Of a stretch of DNA of 64,000 nucleotides, positions 40,917-49,105 are shown piece after piece. The stretch is from DASYTH01 sp036002505 (lineage in GTDB: Bacteria; Actinomycetota; Actinomycetes; Mycobacteriales; Pseudonocardiaceae): positions 42,183 through 106,182 of the forward strand of contig NZ_DASYTH010000196.1 of assembly GCF_036002505.1 (NCBI RefSeq), in the 5' to 3' direction. The first letter of the stretch is position 1; each line of letters starts with the position of its first letter. Made by a program: the position numbers and the translations under genes. The notes below the pieces were generated by a model. The model saw only the letters and a program-made list of their open reading frames with translations, searched no databases and was not told where the DNA came from.

Positions 40917-41467
40917 GTCCGGTCGCGGAGCGCGGCGAGAAGCCGGTCGGTGACCTCATCGACCTCGCCGACGCCGTCCACGGTGATCAGCAGGTCGCGG
41001 TAGTAGTCCAGCAGCGGCTGGGTCTCCGAGCGGTACACCTGCTGGCGGTGCCGGATGACGTCCTCGTTGTCATCGGCCCTTCCCCGGGCGAGCAGCCGGC
41101 GAACCAGGGCGTCCTCGTCGACCTGGAGCTCGATCACCGCGTCCAGCTTCTCGTCCCGGTCGGCCAGGATGTTGCTCAGCAGGTCGGCCTGCCGGACGTT
41201 GCGCGGAAACCCGTCGAGCAGGAAACCGTCCTCCGTGTCGGGCTCGCCGAGCCGGCCGCAGACCATCTCGATGGTCAGCTCGTCCGACACCAGCCCGCCG
41301 GAGTCGAGGATGCCCTTCACCCTGCGGCCCAGCTCCGTCTCCGCGTTGATATGCGAGCGGAACAGGTCGCCGGTGGAGATGTGCGGTACCCCGAGCTTGT
41401 CGCTCAACGTGGCGGCCTGGGTGCCTTTGCCGGCCCCAGGCGGGCCGACGAGAACGACCCGCGTCAC
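40913..41467 (-). CDS. adk: Adenylate kinase
   Basis: The 184-residue protein has the P-loop GPPGAGKGTQA, the NMP-binding DGFPRNVRQAD and the short LID form without zinc cysteines, as in actinobacterial adenylate kinases. It balances ATP, ADP and AMP. The GTG start overlaps the secY stop (GTGA), and its own stop overlaps the map start, so secY, adk and map are translated in sequence. Confidence 0.98.
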   Translation of the reverse strand: MTRVVLVGPPGAGKGTQAATLSDKLGVPHISTGDLFRSHINAETELGRRVKGILDSGGLVSDELTIEMVCGRLGEPDTEDGFLLDGFPRNVRQADLLSNILADRDEKLDAVIELQVDEDALVRRLLARGRADDNEDVIRHRQQVYRSETQPLLDYYRDLLITVDGVGEVDEVTDRLLAALRDRT

Positions 41468-42792
41468 CTGAGGAACCCTTCGTAGTTACGTTGCATCAGC
41501 TGGCTTTCGATCTGCTTCACGGTGTCCAGGCCGACGCCCACCATGATCAGTACCGCGGTGCCGCCGAACGGGAAGTTCTGGTTCTGCCCCTGACCGGTCA
41601 GGTCGAGGAAGAAGTTCGGCAGCACGGCGATGGTGCCGAGGTAGATCGAGCCGGGGAGGGTGATCCGGTTCAGCACGAAGGCCAGGTACTCGGCGGTCGG
41701 CCGGCCGGGCCGGATGCCCGGGATGAAGCCGCCGAACTTCTTCATCTCGTCGGCCCGCTCGGTCACGTTGAACGTGATCGTGATGTAGAAGTACGTGAAG
41801 AAGATGACCAGCGCGAAGTACACCGCGATGTGCACCGGGTTGGACTGCGAGGCCAAGTAGGTGTTGATGAAGCGCTGCCACCAGCTGTTGCTGGTGCCGA
41901 CCAGTCGGGAGATCAGGTCCGGCAGGTAGAGCAGCGACGAGGCGAAGATGACCGGGATGACGCCGGCCTGATTCACCTTGAGTGGCAGGTAGGTCGACGT
42001 GCCGCCGTACATCCGCCGGCCGATCATCCGCTTGGCGTACTGCACCGGGATGCGGCGCTGGCCCTGCTCGACGAACACCACGCTGACGATGATGAACAAC
42101 CCGAACGCGCAGACCACCGCGAAGATCAGGCCGCCGGTGACGTCGTTGCTCAGGATGTTGGCGCCCTCGAACGGGATCCGGGCGGCGATGTTGACGAACA
42201 TCAGCAGGGACATGCCGTTGCCGACGCCCCGCTCGGTGATCAGCTCGCCCAGCCACATGATCACCGCGGTACCGGCGGTCATGGAGATCACGATGATCGT
42301 CAGGTCCCACACCGAGTTGTGCGGGATGATCTTGATGTCGACGCCGCTGACCGGGTCCTTGCAGTTGCCGAACAGTTGACCCCGGTCGGCCATCGCGACG
42401 ATGCCGGTGGCCTGCAGGATCGCCAAGCCGATCGTCAGGTAGCGGGTGTACTGGGTCAGCTTTCCTTGGCCCGCCTGGCCTTCCTTCTTCAACTGCTCGA
42501 AGCGCGGGATGACCACCGTCAGCAGCTGGATGATGATGCTCGCGGTGATGTAGGGCATGATCCCCAGCGCGAACAGCGACAGCTGCAGCAGCGCACCGCC
42601 GCTGAACAGGTTGAGCAGCTGGAAAACGCCCTGCTGGTCGACGTCCGCGATGCACTTCTGCACATTCGGATAGGAGACCCCCGGCGACGGCAGAGTGGCG
42701 CCGACCCGGTACACCGCGATGATCAGCAGGGTGAACAGGATCTTTTTGCGCAAGTCCGGCGTAGCAAGAGCCGAGCGGAAGGCGCTGAGCAC
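41464..42792 (-). CDS. secY: Preprotein translocase subunit SecY
   Basis: The 442-residue protein has ten membrane segments and the SecY signatures MPYITASIIIQLL and the cytoplasmic loop VTERADEMKKFGGFIPGIRPG. With SecE and SecG it forms the protein-conducting channel used by the secreted lipase, SGNH hydrolase and proteases in this window. It normally follows rplO directly; here three non-ribosomal features lie between. The ATG is followed by LSAFRSALATPDLRKKI. Confidence 0.98.
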   Translation of the reverse strand: MLSAFRSALATPDLRKKILFTLLIIAVYRVGATLPSPGVSYPNVQKCIADVDQQGVFQLLNLFSGGALLQLSLFALGIMPYITASIIIQLLTVVIPRFEQLKKEGQAGQGKLTQYTRYLTIGLAILQATGIVAMADRGQLFGNCKDPVSGVDIKIIPHNSVWDLTIIVISMTAGTAVIMWLGELITERGVGNGMSLLMFVNIAARIPFEGANILSNDVTGGLIFAVVCAFGLFIIVSVVFVEQGQRRIPVQYAKRMIGRRMYGGTSTYLPLKVNQAGVIPVIFASSLLYLPDLISRLVGTSNSWWQRFINTYLASQSNPVHIAVYFALVIFFTYFYITITFNVTERADEMKKFGGFIPGIRPGRPTAEYLAFVLNRITLPGSIYLGTIAVLPNFFLDLTGQGQNQNFPFGGTAVLIMVGVGLDTVKQIESQLMQRNYEGFLR

Positions 42793-42976
42793 GCGAGACC
42801 TCCTCGGCGATCACCGGGTGCCGGTGATCGGCTTAGCCGGTTTGCGGCCGGCGGGAACACGGTCTGGCCACCAGGTGCCGGCAAGCCAGGAACGCTTCGG
42901 GGGGCATTCCACCCGAAGCGTGCTCACGACTCTAACAGGAGCCGGCCGCCCAGTTGCACCCCAGGGCAGGTGGAGA

Positions 42977-43006
42977 TTGACAGGCAACCAAATAGTTGCC
43001 TATCGT
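42977..43006 (+). promoter_or_regulatory. Promoter with 20-bp palindromic operator in its spacer
   Basis: TTGACA (42977-42982) and TATCGT (43001-43006) are 18 bp apart, and AGGCAACCAAATAGTTGCCT (42982-43001) is a palindrome with seven-base arms filling the spacer. A bound repressor would block RNA polymerase. The AACCAAATAGTTG core is of the kind bound by small ArsR-like repressors that often sit beside SRPBCC genes; no such regulator gene is present here. Confidence 0.65.
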
Positions 43007-43027
43007 CGCGGTTGTGGAGGAGAAACC

Positions 43028-43462
43028 ATGACCGAGCTGCGCACGTTCACCTACGTCACCTACATCGCCAGCACCCGCGAGGAGATCTGGCGGGCGCTGA
43101 CCGAGCCGGAGTTCACCCGCCAGTACTGGAACGGCCGGCTGGTCGAGTCGGACTGGCGGATCGGCTCCCCGGTGACCATCCGGCATGACTATGACGACGG
43201 CGTGGACTCCTTGGGCGGCAAGGTGATCATCGCCGACCACCCGCGCCGGCTGAGCTACGGGGTGCCGCCCAACATCGTGACGTTCGAGCTGACCGAGCAC
43301 GACGACGTGGTGAAGCTGACCGTGATCCACGAGGGCCTCGACGACGTCGGCGTCGCGTCCGTGAGCGAGGGCTGGGCGTTCATCGTGTCCAACCTCAAGA
43401 CCCTGCTCGAGTCCGGCCGTCCGCTGCCCATGCCGGAGGGCGTGCTCGCCGCCTACCGCTGA
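43028..43462 (+). CDS. SRPBCC/AHSA1-domain protein
   Basis: The 144-residue protein is a single START/AHSA1-like domain (VTYIASTREEIWRALTEPEF, YWNGRLVESDWRIGSPVTI, later GWAFIVSNLKTLLESG), a fold with a deep hydrophobic cavity for small ligands. GGAGGAGAAACC precedes the ATG. It reads against the ribosomal strand from a promoter with its own operator. Its stop overlaps the convergent membrane gene by ten bases. The ligand is unknown. Confidence 0.9.
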   Translation: MTELRTFTYVTYIASTREEIWRALTEPEFTRQYWNGRLVESDWRIGSPVTIRHDYDDGVDSLGGKVIIADHPRRLSYGVPPNIVTFELTEHDDVVKLTVIHEGLDDVGVASVSEGWAFIVSNLKTLLESGRPLPMPEGVLAAYR

Positions 43463-44037
43463 GCCGGTGGCTCGTCGGGCAGCCGCACCACGACGGGAAC
43501 GCCCAGCGGCGGCGTGTCCGGCTCCTCCCGCTCCGGCGCGACCGCCGGCCGGAGCGCCAGCAGCGCGGCCAGACCCGCCACCAGCACCGCCGCGACCAGG
43601 ACGTGGAACCCGCTGCCGACAGCCAGGTCGATCGCCAGATTCGGCATCGTGACGAGGATCCCGGCCGGCCGAAAAACCTCCGGCCAGGTGGACTCCTGCA
43701 CCCAGATGGTCAGCACCGTCCCGGCGAGAAACCCCGCTCCGGCCAGCGCCGCCCCACGTTTGACAACGGCAAGCAGCAGCAGAGCCGCGGCCAGCACGAG
43801 CGGCACACCGTTGACCGCCACCTCGATGTCCGGCGCCCGGTCCGGCAACCCGTTGGCCGTAGCCTGGACTCCCCATCCGGTGACAATCACCTTCAACACC
43901 GAAAGCGGATAGCCGAGCCGCGTCGTGCTGACGAACAACGGCAGAAACGAGCCAGCCACGGTCAACCCGGCGGCCACCACACAGCACGCCACCACCAACC
44001 ACCGCCGGCGCTCCCGCCATGCCCAGCTCAGTGTCAC
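43453..44037 (-). CDS. Polytopic membrane protein, unknown function
   Basis: The 194-residue protein has four hydrophobic segments (WLVVACCVVAAGLTVAGSFLPL, LVLAAALLLLAVVKRG, ALAGAGFLAGTVLTIW, VLVAAVLVAGLAALLAL) and an acidic-proline C-terminal tail. The GTG at 44037 (VTLSWAWRERRRW) is chosen because it directly precedes the first helix; the frame is open to 44139. No family is recognised. It interrupts the rplO-secY junction. Confidence 0.7.
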   Translation of the reverse strand: MTLSWAWRERRRWLVVACCVVAAGLTVAGSFLPLFVSTTRLGYPLSVLKVIVTGWGVQATANGLPDRAPDIEVAVNGVPLVLAAALLLLAVVKRGAALAGAGFLAGTVLTIWVQESTWPEVFRPAGILVTMPNLAIDLAVGSGFHVLVAAVLVAGLAALLALRPAVAPEREEPDTPPLGVPVVVRLPDEPPAQR

Positions 44038-44190
44038 AGCTCGATCGTCGCGCGCAAACCCGCCCAGGACAACGACGCAGTACAACCGCGCAGCCCGCAC
44101 CCGCCCGGGCTGCCGGAGCATCGAACCCACGCGGGGCATACGACATCGGCCGGGTCGCGCGGAGCGCGGCCCGGCCGATGTCGTTGGGAC

Positions 44191-44640
44191 TTACAGAGTT
44201 GTGGTGGTGCCACCGGCGGCGGCGATCTTCTCGGTGGCGCTCTTGGAGAAGGCGTGGGCGGTGACGTCCAGTTTGATGCCTTCGAGGTCGCCGTTGCCGA
44301 GGACCTTCACGAGCTTGTTCTTGCGGACCAGGCCGCCGGCCACCAGCTCGTCGACGCCGACCGTGCCACCTTCGGGGAAGATGCGGGCGATGTCGCCGAC
44401 GTTGACCGGCTGGTACTCGGTGCGGAACCGGTTCTTGAAGCCGCGCAGCTTGGGCAGGCGCATGTGGATGGGCATCTGCCCGCCCTCGAACGCCGCGGGG
44501 ACGTTCTTCCGTGCCTTGGTGCCCTTGGTGCCGCGGCCGGCGGTCTTGCCGCCCTTGCCACCCTCACCGCGACCAACCCGGGTCTTCTCGGTCTTGGCGC
44601 CGGGCGCCGGGCGCAGGTGGTGGATCTTTATGGCGGTCAT
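44191..44640 (-). CDS. rplO: 50S ribosomal protein uL15
   Basis: The 149-residue protein has the Gly/Lys-rich N-terminus of L15 (RVGRGEGGKGGKTAGRGTKG) and KNVPAAFEGGQMPIHMRLPK. It binds 23S rRNA late in 50S assembly. Its ATG overlaps the rpmD stop (ATGA). It is the last ribosomal gene of the spc operon here. Confidence 0.98.
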   Translation of the reverse strand: MTAIKIHHLRPAPGAKTEKTRVGRGEGGKGGKTAGRGTKGTKARKNVPAAFEGGQMPIHMRLPKLRGFKNRFRTEYQPVNVGDIARIFPEGGTVGVDELVAGGLVRKNKLVKVLGNGDLEGIKLDVTAHAFSKSATEKIAAAGGTTTTL

Positions 44641-44822
44641 GACTCGACCTCCTCGACGGTCACGAGGTGGCGGACCGTGTGGATCAGGCCGCGCACCTCC
44701 GGGGTGTCCTCACGCACCGTCGACTGCCGGATCTTGCGCAGGCCCAGCGTGCGCATCGACTCGCGGTGGTTCCGCTTGGCGCCGATGGTGCTCCTGACCT
44801 GAGTCACCTTGAGCTTGGCCAT
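44637..44822 (-). CDS. rpmD: 50S ribosomal protein uL30
   Basis: The 61-residue protein (MAKLKVTQVRSTIGAKRNHR) matches bacterial L30, with TLGLRKIRQSTVREDTPEVR. The ATG overlaps the rpsE TGA as TGATG; a GTG one codon upstream is also possible. Confidence 0.97.
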   Translation of the reverse strand: MAKLKVTQVRSTIGAKRNHRESMRTLGLRKIRQSTVREDTPEVRGLIHTVRHLVTVEEVES

Positions 44823-45466
44823 CACGCCCCCTGCCCGGCCCGCGCCCGCAGCATGCCGGCCGGGGCCACGTCCTCCAGCGGCAGCCCGCGCCGGGCGGCC
44901 ACCTCCTCGGGACGCTGCAGGCCCTTCAGCGCGGCCACGGTCGCGTGCACGATGTTGATCGCGTTGTCACTGCCCAGCGACTTGGACAGCACGTCGTGGA
45001 CGCCGGCACATTCCAGCACGGCACGCACCGGGCCACCGGCGATGACCCCGGTACCGGCCGACGCCGGGCGCAGCAGCACCACGCCGGCGGCCTCCTCACC
45101 CTGGATCGGGTGCGGGATCGTGCCACCGATGCGCGGCACCTTGAAGAAGTTCTTCTTGGCCTCCTCGACGCCCTTGGCGATCGCCGCGGGCACCTCCTTG
45201 GCCTTGCCGTAGCCGACGCCGACCATGCCGTCGCCGTCACCGACCACGACCAGCGCGGTGAAGCTGAACCGCCGGCCACCCTTCACGACCTTGGCCACAC
45301 GGTTGATCGCCACCACGCGCTCGAGGTGCGGGGTCTTCTCCTGGGCCGCCCCGCCACGGCCGCTGTCGCGACGGTCCCGGCGGTCCCGGCGCTCGCCGCG
45401 CTCTCCGCGGTCGCCGCCCTGGCCACCACCCTGGCCGCCGCCGAATTGCCGCGTACGTCCCGGCAT
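44822..45466 (-). CDS. rpsE: 30S ribosomal protein uS5
   Basis: The 214-residue protein has the S5 double-stranded RNA-binding domain (LERVVAINRVAKVVKGGRRF) and GKAKEVPAAIAKGVEEAKKN. It has a 45-residue N-terminal extension of GGGQGG and GERGERRDRRD repeats, low-complexity and RGG-like, seen in some actinobacteria. S5 secures decoding fidelity and mRNA helicase activity of the 30S subunit. Confidence 0.98.
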   Translation of the reverse strand: MPGRTRQFGGGQGGGQGGDRGERGERRDRRDRRDSGRGGAAQEKTPHLERVVAINRVAKVVKGGRRFSFTALVVVGDGDGMVGVGYGKAKEVPAAIAKGVEEAKKNFFKVPRIGGTIPHPIQGEEAAGVVLLRPASAGTGVIAGGPVRAVLECAGVHDVLSKSLGSDNAINIVHATVAALKGLQRPEEVAARRGLPLEDVAPAGMLRARAGQGA

Positions 45467-45497
45467 CAGGCGTCCCTTCCCGTCTCAATAGTCATGA

Positions 45498-45911
45498 TCA
45501 GAACTCCAGACCGGCTGCGCGGGCCGCGTCAGCGAGCGCAGCAATCCGGCCGTGGTAGTCGTGGCCGCCGCGGTCGAACACGACCTTGGCGACCCCGGCG
45601 TTCTTCGCCCGGGCCGCGATCAGCTCGCCGACCTTGGCCGCGCGGGCCTTCTTGTCGCCGTCCACCGTTCGCACGTCGGCCTCCAGCGAGGACGCCGAGG
45701 CCAGCGTGTGCCCGGCCAGGTCGTCGATGAGCTGGGCGCTGATGTGCCGGGACGAACGGGTGACCGACAGCCGCGGCTTCTCCGGCGTGCCGCTGACCCG
45801 CTTGCGCAGCCGGAAGTGGCGGCGGGCCTTGGCGATCCGGCGCCGGGTGGAGATGTCCTTGCCCACCGGCTTACGTCGGGTTGTTGTGGACGCTGTGGCA
45901 GTCTCAGCCAT
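45498..45911 (-). CDS. rplR: 50S ribosomal protein uL18
   Basis: The 137-residue protein carries KARRHFRLRKRVSGTPEKPR and the C-terminal VFDRGGHDYHGRIAALADAAR of L18, which binds 5S rRNA. The ATG at 45911 (MAETATAS) is preferred; a GTG two codons upstream overlaps the rplF stop as GTGA. Confidence 0.97.
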   Translation of the reverse strand: MAETATASTTTRRKPVGKDISTRRRIAKARRHFRLRKRVSGTPEKPRLSVTRSSRHISAQLIDDLAGHTLASASSLEADVRTVDGDKKARAAKVGELIAARAKNAGVAKVVFDRGGHDYHGRIAALADAARAAGLEF

Positions 45912-45913
45912 GA

Positions 45914-46453
45914 TCACTTACCCGTCTTTCCGACCTTGCGGCGGATCTTCTCGCCGGCGTAGCGGACGCCCTTGCCCTTGTACGGGTCGGGCTTGCGCAG
46001 CTTGCGGATGTTCGCGGCCACCTCGCCGACCCGCTGCTTGTCGATGCCCTGTACGGAGAACCGCGTCGCCGTCTCCACGGTGAACGTGATCCCCTCCGGC
46101 GGGATGACCTTGACCGGGTGGCTGAAGCCGAGCGAGAACTCCAGGTCCGAGCCCTTCAGCAGGACGCGGTAGCCGACGCCGTGGATCTCGAGCTTCTTCT
46201 CGTAGCCCTCGGTGACACCGACCACCAGGTTGTTCACCAGCGAGCGGGTCAGCCCGTGCAGGGCACGGTTCTGCCGCTCGTCGTTGGGACGCTTCACCGC
46301 CAGCGTGCCGTCCTCGGCGCGCTCGACCGTGATCGGCTCGGCCACGACGTGCGCAAGGGTGCCCTTGGGCCCCTTCACGACCACCTGCTGGCCGTCGATG
46401 GTGACGTCCACTCCGGACGGAACCGGGATCGGCAGCTTTCCGATGCGCGACAT
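45914..46453 (-). CDS. rplF: 50S ribosomal protein uL6
   Basis: The 179-residue protein begins MSRIGKLPIPVPSGVDVTI and ends in the L6 signature PDPYKGKGVRYAGEKIRRK. It sits near the sarcin-ricin loop and factor-binding site. It is 14 bp downstream of rpsH. Confidence 0.98.
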   Translation of the reverse strand: MSRIGKLPIPVPSGVDVTIDGQQVVVKGPKGTLAHVVAEPITVERAEDGTLAVKRPNDERQNRALHGLTRSLVNNLVVGVTEGYEKKLEIHGVGYRVLLKGSDLEFSLGFSHPVKVIPPEGITFTVETATRFSVQGIDKQRVGEVAANIRKLRKPDPYKGKGVRYAGEKIRRKVGKTGK

Positions 46454-46466
46454 AGGGTTCCCTCCT

Positions 46467-46865
46467 CTACCAGACGTAGGCGAGGACTTCCCCGCCTACC
46501 CCTTGTTTGCCGGCCTGCCGATCGGTGAGCAGCCCGGAGGACGTCGAGATGATCGCCACTCCCAGGCCGCCCAGTACCTTGGGCAGACCGGTCGACTTCG
46601 CGTACACCCGCAGCCCCGGCTTGGACACCCGGCGCAGCCCTGCGATGCTGCGCTCCCGGTTGGGGCCGTACTTCAGCTCGACGATCAGGTTCTTGCCCTG
46701 CTCGCCGTCCTCGCTGCGGTATCCGGTGATGTAGCCCTCGCGCTTGAGGATCTCCGCGATGCTCTCCTTGAGCTTCGAGTGCGGCAGGACGACCTCGTCG
46801 TGGTACGCCGAGTTCGCGTTGCGCAGACGGGTCAAGAAGTCCGCGATCGGGTCGGTCATCGTCAT
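46467..46865 (-). CDS. rpsH: 30S ribosomal protein uS8
   Basis: The 132-residue protein (MTMTDPIADFLTRLRNANSA) ends in the S8 motif GVAIISTSSGLLTDRQA plus GGEVLAYVW. It binds the central domain of 16S rRNA and in many bacteria represses the spc operon by binding its mRNA. Spacing to rpsN is 70 bp. Confidence 0.98.
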   Translation of the reverse strand: MTMTDPIADFLTRLRNANSAYHDEVVLPHSKLKESIAEILKREGYITGYRSEDGEQGKNLIVELKYGPNRERSIAGLRRVSKPGLRVYAKSTGLPKVLGGLGVAIISTSSGLLTDRQAGKQGVGGEVLAYVW

Positions 46866-46935
46866 GGTGACCTGTCAACCTTTCTCGCCGTGGTTCCCAA
46901 GCGGGCCTTCGGCGAACTGGGGGTCTGGGGCTGGC

Positions 46936-47121
46936 TTACCAGCTGGACTTGCTCACGCCGGGCAACTCGCCGCGGTGGGCCATTTCCCGCACGCAGATCC
47001 GGCACAGGCCGAACTTGCGCAGCACCGCACGCGGCCGGCCGCAGCGCTGGCACCGGGTATAGCCCCGCACCTTGAACTTGGGCTTCTGCGCCGCCTTGTA
47101 AACCAAAGCCTTCTTGGCCAT
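46936..47121 (-). CDS. rpsN: 30S ribosomal protein uS14, zinc-binding type Z
   Basis: The 61-residue protein has two CxxC pairs (YTRCQRCGRPR and FGLCRICVRE), the short zinc-binding form of S14. Its ATG overlaps the rplE TGA as TGATG. Having the zinc form inside the spc operon is standard for actinobacteria; a zinc-free paralogue is often elsewhere under zinc control. Confidence 0.98.
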   Translation of the reverse strand: MAKKALVYKAAQKPKFKVRGYTRCQRCGRPRAVLRKFGLCRICVREMAHRGELPGVSKSSW

Positions 47122-47684
47122 CAGTTCTCCCTGAACGGGAAGCCCAGGTGCCGCAGAAGCGCCCGGCCCTCGTCGTCGTTGGTCGCGGTGGTGACGATCG
47201 TGATGTCCATGCCGCGTTGCCGGTCGATGGAGTCCGGGTCGATCTCATGGAACATGGACTGCTCGTTGAGCCCGAACGTGTAGTTGCCGTTGCCGTCGAA
47301 CTGCTTGGGCGACAGGCCCCGGAAGTCACGGATACGGGGCAGCGCGATGGTCAGCAGGCGGTCCAGGAACTCCCACATCCGGTTGCCGCGGAGGGTGACC
47401 TTGGCCCCGATCGGCATACCCTCGCGCAGCTTGAACTGCGCGATGGACTTGCGCGCCTTGCGGATCTCCGGGCGCTGGCCGGTGATCGTGGACAGGTCGC
47501 GGACCGCGCCCTCGATCAGCTTGCCGTCCCGGGCCGCGTCGCCGACGCCCATGTTGACCACGATCTTGACCACGCGCGGGATCTGCATCGGGTTGCTGAA
47601 GGTGAAGTCCTCCTGCAGCGCGGGAACGATCCGCTCGCGGTAGCGGGTCTTCAGCCGGGGGATGATCTTCTGGGCGGTCGTCAT
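47121..47684 (-). CDS. rplE: 50S ribosomal protein uL5
   Basis: The 187-residue protein has the L5 motif IPRVVKIVVNMGVGDA and RIRDFRGLSPKQFDGNGNYT. It binds 5S rRNA and contacts P-site tRNA. The ATG overlaps the rplX stop as TGATG. Confidence 0.98.
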   Translation of the reverse strand: MTTAQKIIPRLKTRYRERIVPALQEDFTFSNPMQIPRVVKIVVNMGVGDAARDGKLIEGAVRDLSTITGQRPEIRKARKSIAQFKLREGMPIGAKVTLRGNRMWEFLDRLLTIALPRIRDFRGLSPKQFDGNGNYTFGLNEQSMFHEIDPDSIDRQRGMDITIVTTATNDDEGRALLRHLGFPFREN

Positions 47685-48004
47685 CAGATTTCCTTGTCCT
47701 GGCCGTGCTTGCCGCGGGCCACGCGGACCTTGCGGCCGTCCTCGGCGATCTTGTAGCCCACCCGGACCGGCTTGCCGTCGAACACCAGCATCACGTTGCT
47801 GACGTGGATCGGCGCCTCCTGGGTGATGATCCCGCCGGACTTCGCGCCACGCTGGGTCTGGGTGATGCGGGTGTGCTTCTTCACCCGGTTCACGCCCTCG
47901 ACCAGGATCTTCTCGGTCTTCGGGTAAGCCTGGATCACCTTGCCGCGAGCGCCCTTGTCCTTGCCGGCGATCACCTGCACGGTGTCACCCTTCTTGATCT
48001 TCAT
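47684..48004 (-). CDS. rplX: 50S ribosomal protein uL24
   Basis: The 106-residue protein starts MKIKKGDTVQVIAGKDKGA, the KOW motif of L24, and has VEGVNRVKKHTR. It initiates 50S assembly. It lies one base after the rplN stop. Confidence 0.98.
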   Translation of the reverse strand: MKIKKGDTVQVIAGKDKGARGKVIQAYPKTEKILVEGVNRVKKHTRITQTQRGAKSGGIITQEAPIHVSNVMLVFDGKPVRVGYKIAEDGRKVRVARGKHGQDKEI

Positions 48005-48005
48005 G

Positions 48006-48374
48006 TCAGAGCACCTCCGGTGCCAGCGAGATGATCTTCATGAACTTCTTGTCGCGCAGCTCCCGGCCGACCGGGCCGAAGATGCGGGTGCCGCGCGGCT
48101 CGTTGTCCGGCTTGATCAGCACCGCGGCGTTCTCGTCGAACCGGATGTAGCTGCCGTCCGGGCGGCGCTTCTCCTTGGCGGTGCGGACCACGACCGCCTT
48201 GACGATGTCGCCCTTCTTAACGGCGGCACCGGGGATCGCGTCCTTCACCGTGGCGACGATGATGTCGCCGATGCCCGCGTAGCGACGCGCCGAGCCGCCG
48301 AGCACCCGGATGCACAGGATCTCCTTGGCACCCGTGTTGTCGGCGACGCGCAGTCGCGACTCCTGCTGGATCAC
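48006..48374 (-). CDS. rplN: 50S ribosomal protein uL14
   Basis: The 122-residue protein (MIQQESRLRVADNTGAKEIL) is full-length L14 with GDIVKAVVVRTAKEKRRPDG. It sits at the subunit interface and binds bL19 and silencing factor RsfS. It is 58 bp downstream of rpsQ. Confidence 0.98.
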   Translation of the reverse strand: MIQQESRLRVADNTGAKEILCIRVLGGSARRYAGIGDIIVATVKDAIPGAAVKKGDIVKAVVVRTAKEKRRPDGSYIRFDENAAVLIKPDNEPRGTRIFGPVGRELRDKKFMKIISLAPEVL

Positions 48375-48432
48375 TTCCTACTCCTGACCCGTTGCGGCGT
48401 ATCAGATTTCCGACCTGGTACGCGCGGTCTGG

Positions 48433-48726
48433 TTACTTGGCCTTCTCGACGATCTTCACCAGCCGCCAGCGCTTGGTGGCCGACAGCGGGCGGGTCTCCA
48501 TCAGCAGGACGCGGTCGCCGATGCCGGCGGTGTTGTCCTCGTCATGCGCCTTCACCTTGGTGGTGGACCGCAGCACCTTGCCGTACAGCGGGTGCTTCTT
48601 GCGGTCCTCGAGGGCGACCACGATCGTCTTGTTCATCTTGTCGGAGACCACCAAGCCCTCGCGTACCTTGCGGCGGCCGCGGGTCTTGTCGTGGAACACC
48701 TCACCGGTGTTGATCGGCTCGCTCAT
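48433..48726 (-). CDS. rpsQ: 30S ribosomal protein uS17
   Basis: The 97-residue protein has the S17 OB-fold (REGLVVSDKMNKTIVVALED, HPLYGKVLRSTTKVKAHDE). Its ATG overlaps the stop of an ORF carried by a repeat element that separates it from rpmC. AAAGGACACAGC at the end of that element is its ribosome-binding region. Confidence 0.97.
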   Translation of the reverse strand: MSEPINTGEVFHDKTRGRRKVREGLVVSDKMNKTIVVALEDRKKHPLYGKVLRSTTKVKAHDEDNTAGIGDRVLLMETRPLSATKRWRLVKIVEKAK

Positions 48727-48860
48727 GCTGTGTCCTTTCGGCTCGCTCCGCTCGCGGGAGCGGGCCTCAACGCGGCGCCTTCCCTCCTGCGCTGCTCACT
48801 CACTCGCTGGCGCTCGCTCGCTGCGCTGCTCGTCAGTCCAGACACCGCCGGCCCGCTCAT
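48723..48860 (-). repeat. In-operon repeat between rpmC and rpsQ, carrying a 45-codon ORF
   Basis: The gap between these two ribosomal genes is filled by a homologue of the element at 26902-27042. A 45-codon frame (MSGPAVSGLTSSAASERQR...) begins at an ATG overlapping the rpmC TGA and ends at a TGA overlapping the rpsQ ATG. The sequence GCATGAGCG stands at both edges as a direct repeat. rpmC and rpsQ normally lie directly together, so this looks like an insertion that kept translational coupling. Confidence 0.8.
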
Positions 48861-49105
48861 GCGGAAACCTCATCGCTGGGAACCTCGTCCGGGGACACCG
48901 AGAGGCCGAGCTCGCGCTCGCGCATCACGGTGTAGATCCGGGCGATGTCGTGGCGGACCGTGCGCAGCCGGCGGTTGTTGTCCATCTGCCCGGTGGCCAT
49001 CTGGAAGCGGAGGTTGAACAGCTCCGCCTTCGACTCACGCAGCCGCAGCACGAGCTCCTCGTCGTTCAGCTCACGCAGCTCGGCAGCCGGAGTGCCCGAT
49101 GCCAT
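48857..49105 (-). CDS. rpmC: 50S ribosomal protein uL29
   Basis: The 82-residue protein has the L29 helical hairpin (ELRELNDEELVLRLRESKAE, LFNLRFQMATGQ). It lies at the tunnel exit, where SRP and trigger factor dock. A short Ser/Asp/Glu C-terminal extension (SVSPDEVPSDEVSA) is present. The ATG overlaps the rplP stop as TGATG. Confidence 0.97.
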   Translation of the reverse strand: MASGTPAAELRELNDEELVLRLRESKAELFNLRFQMATGQMDNNRRLRTVRHDIARIYTVMRERELGLSVSPDEVPSDEVSA

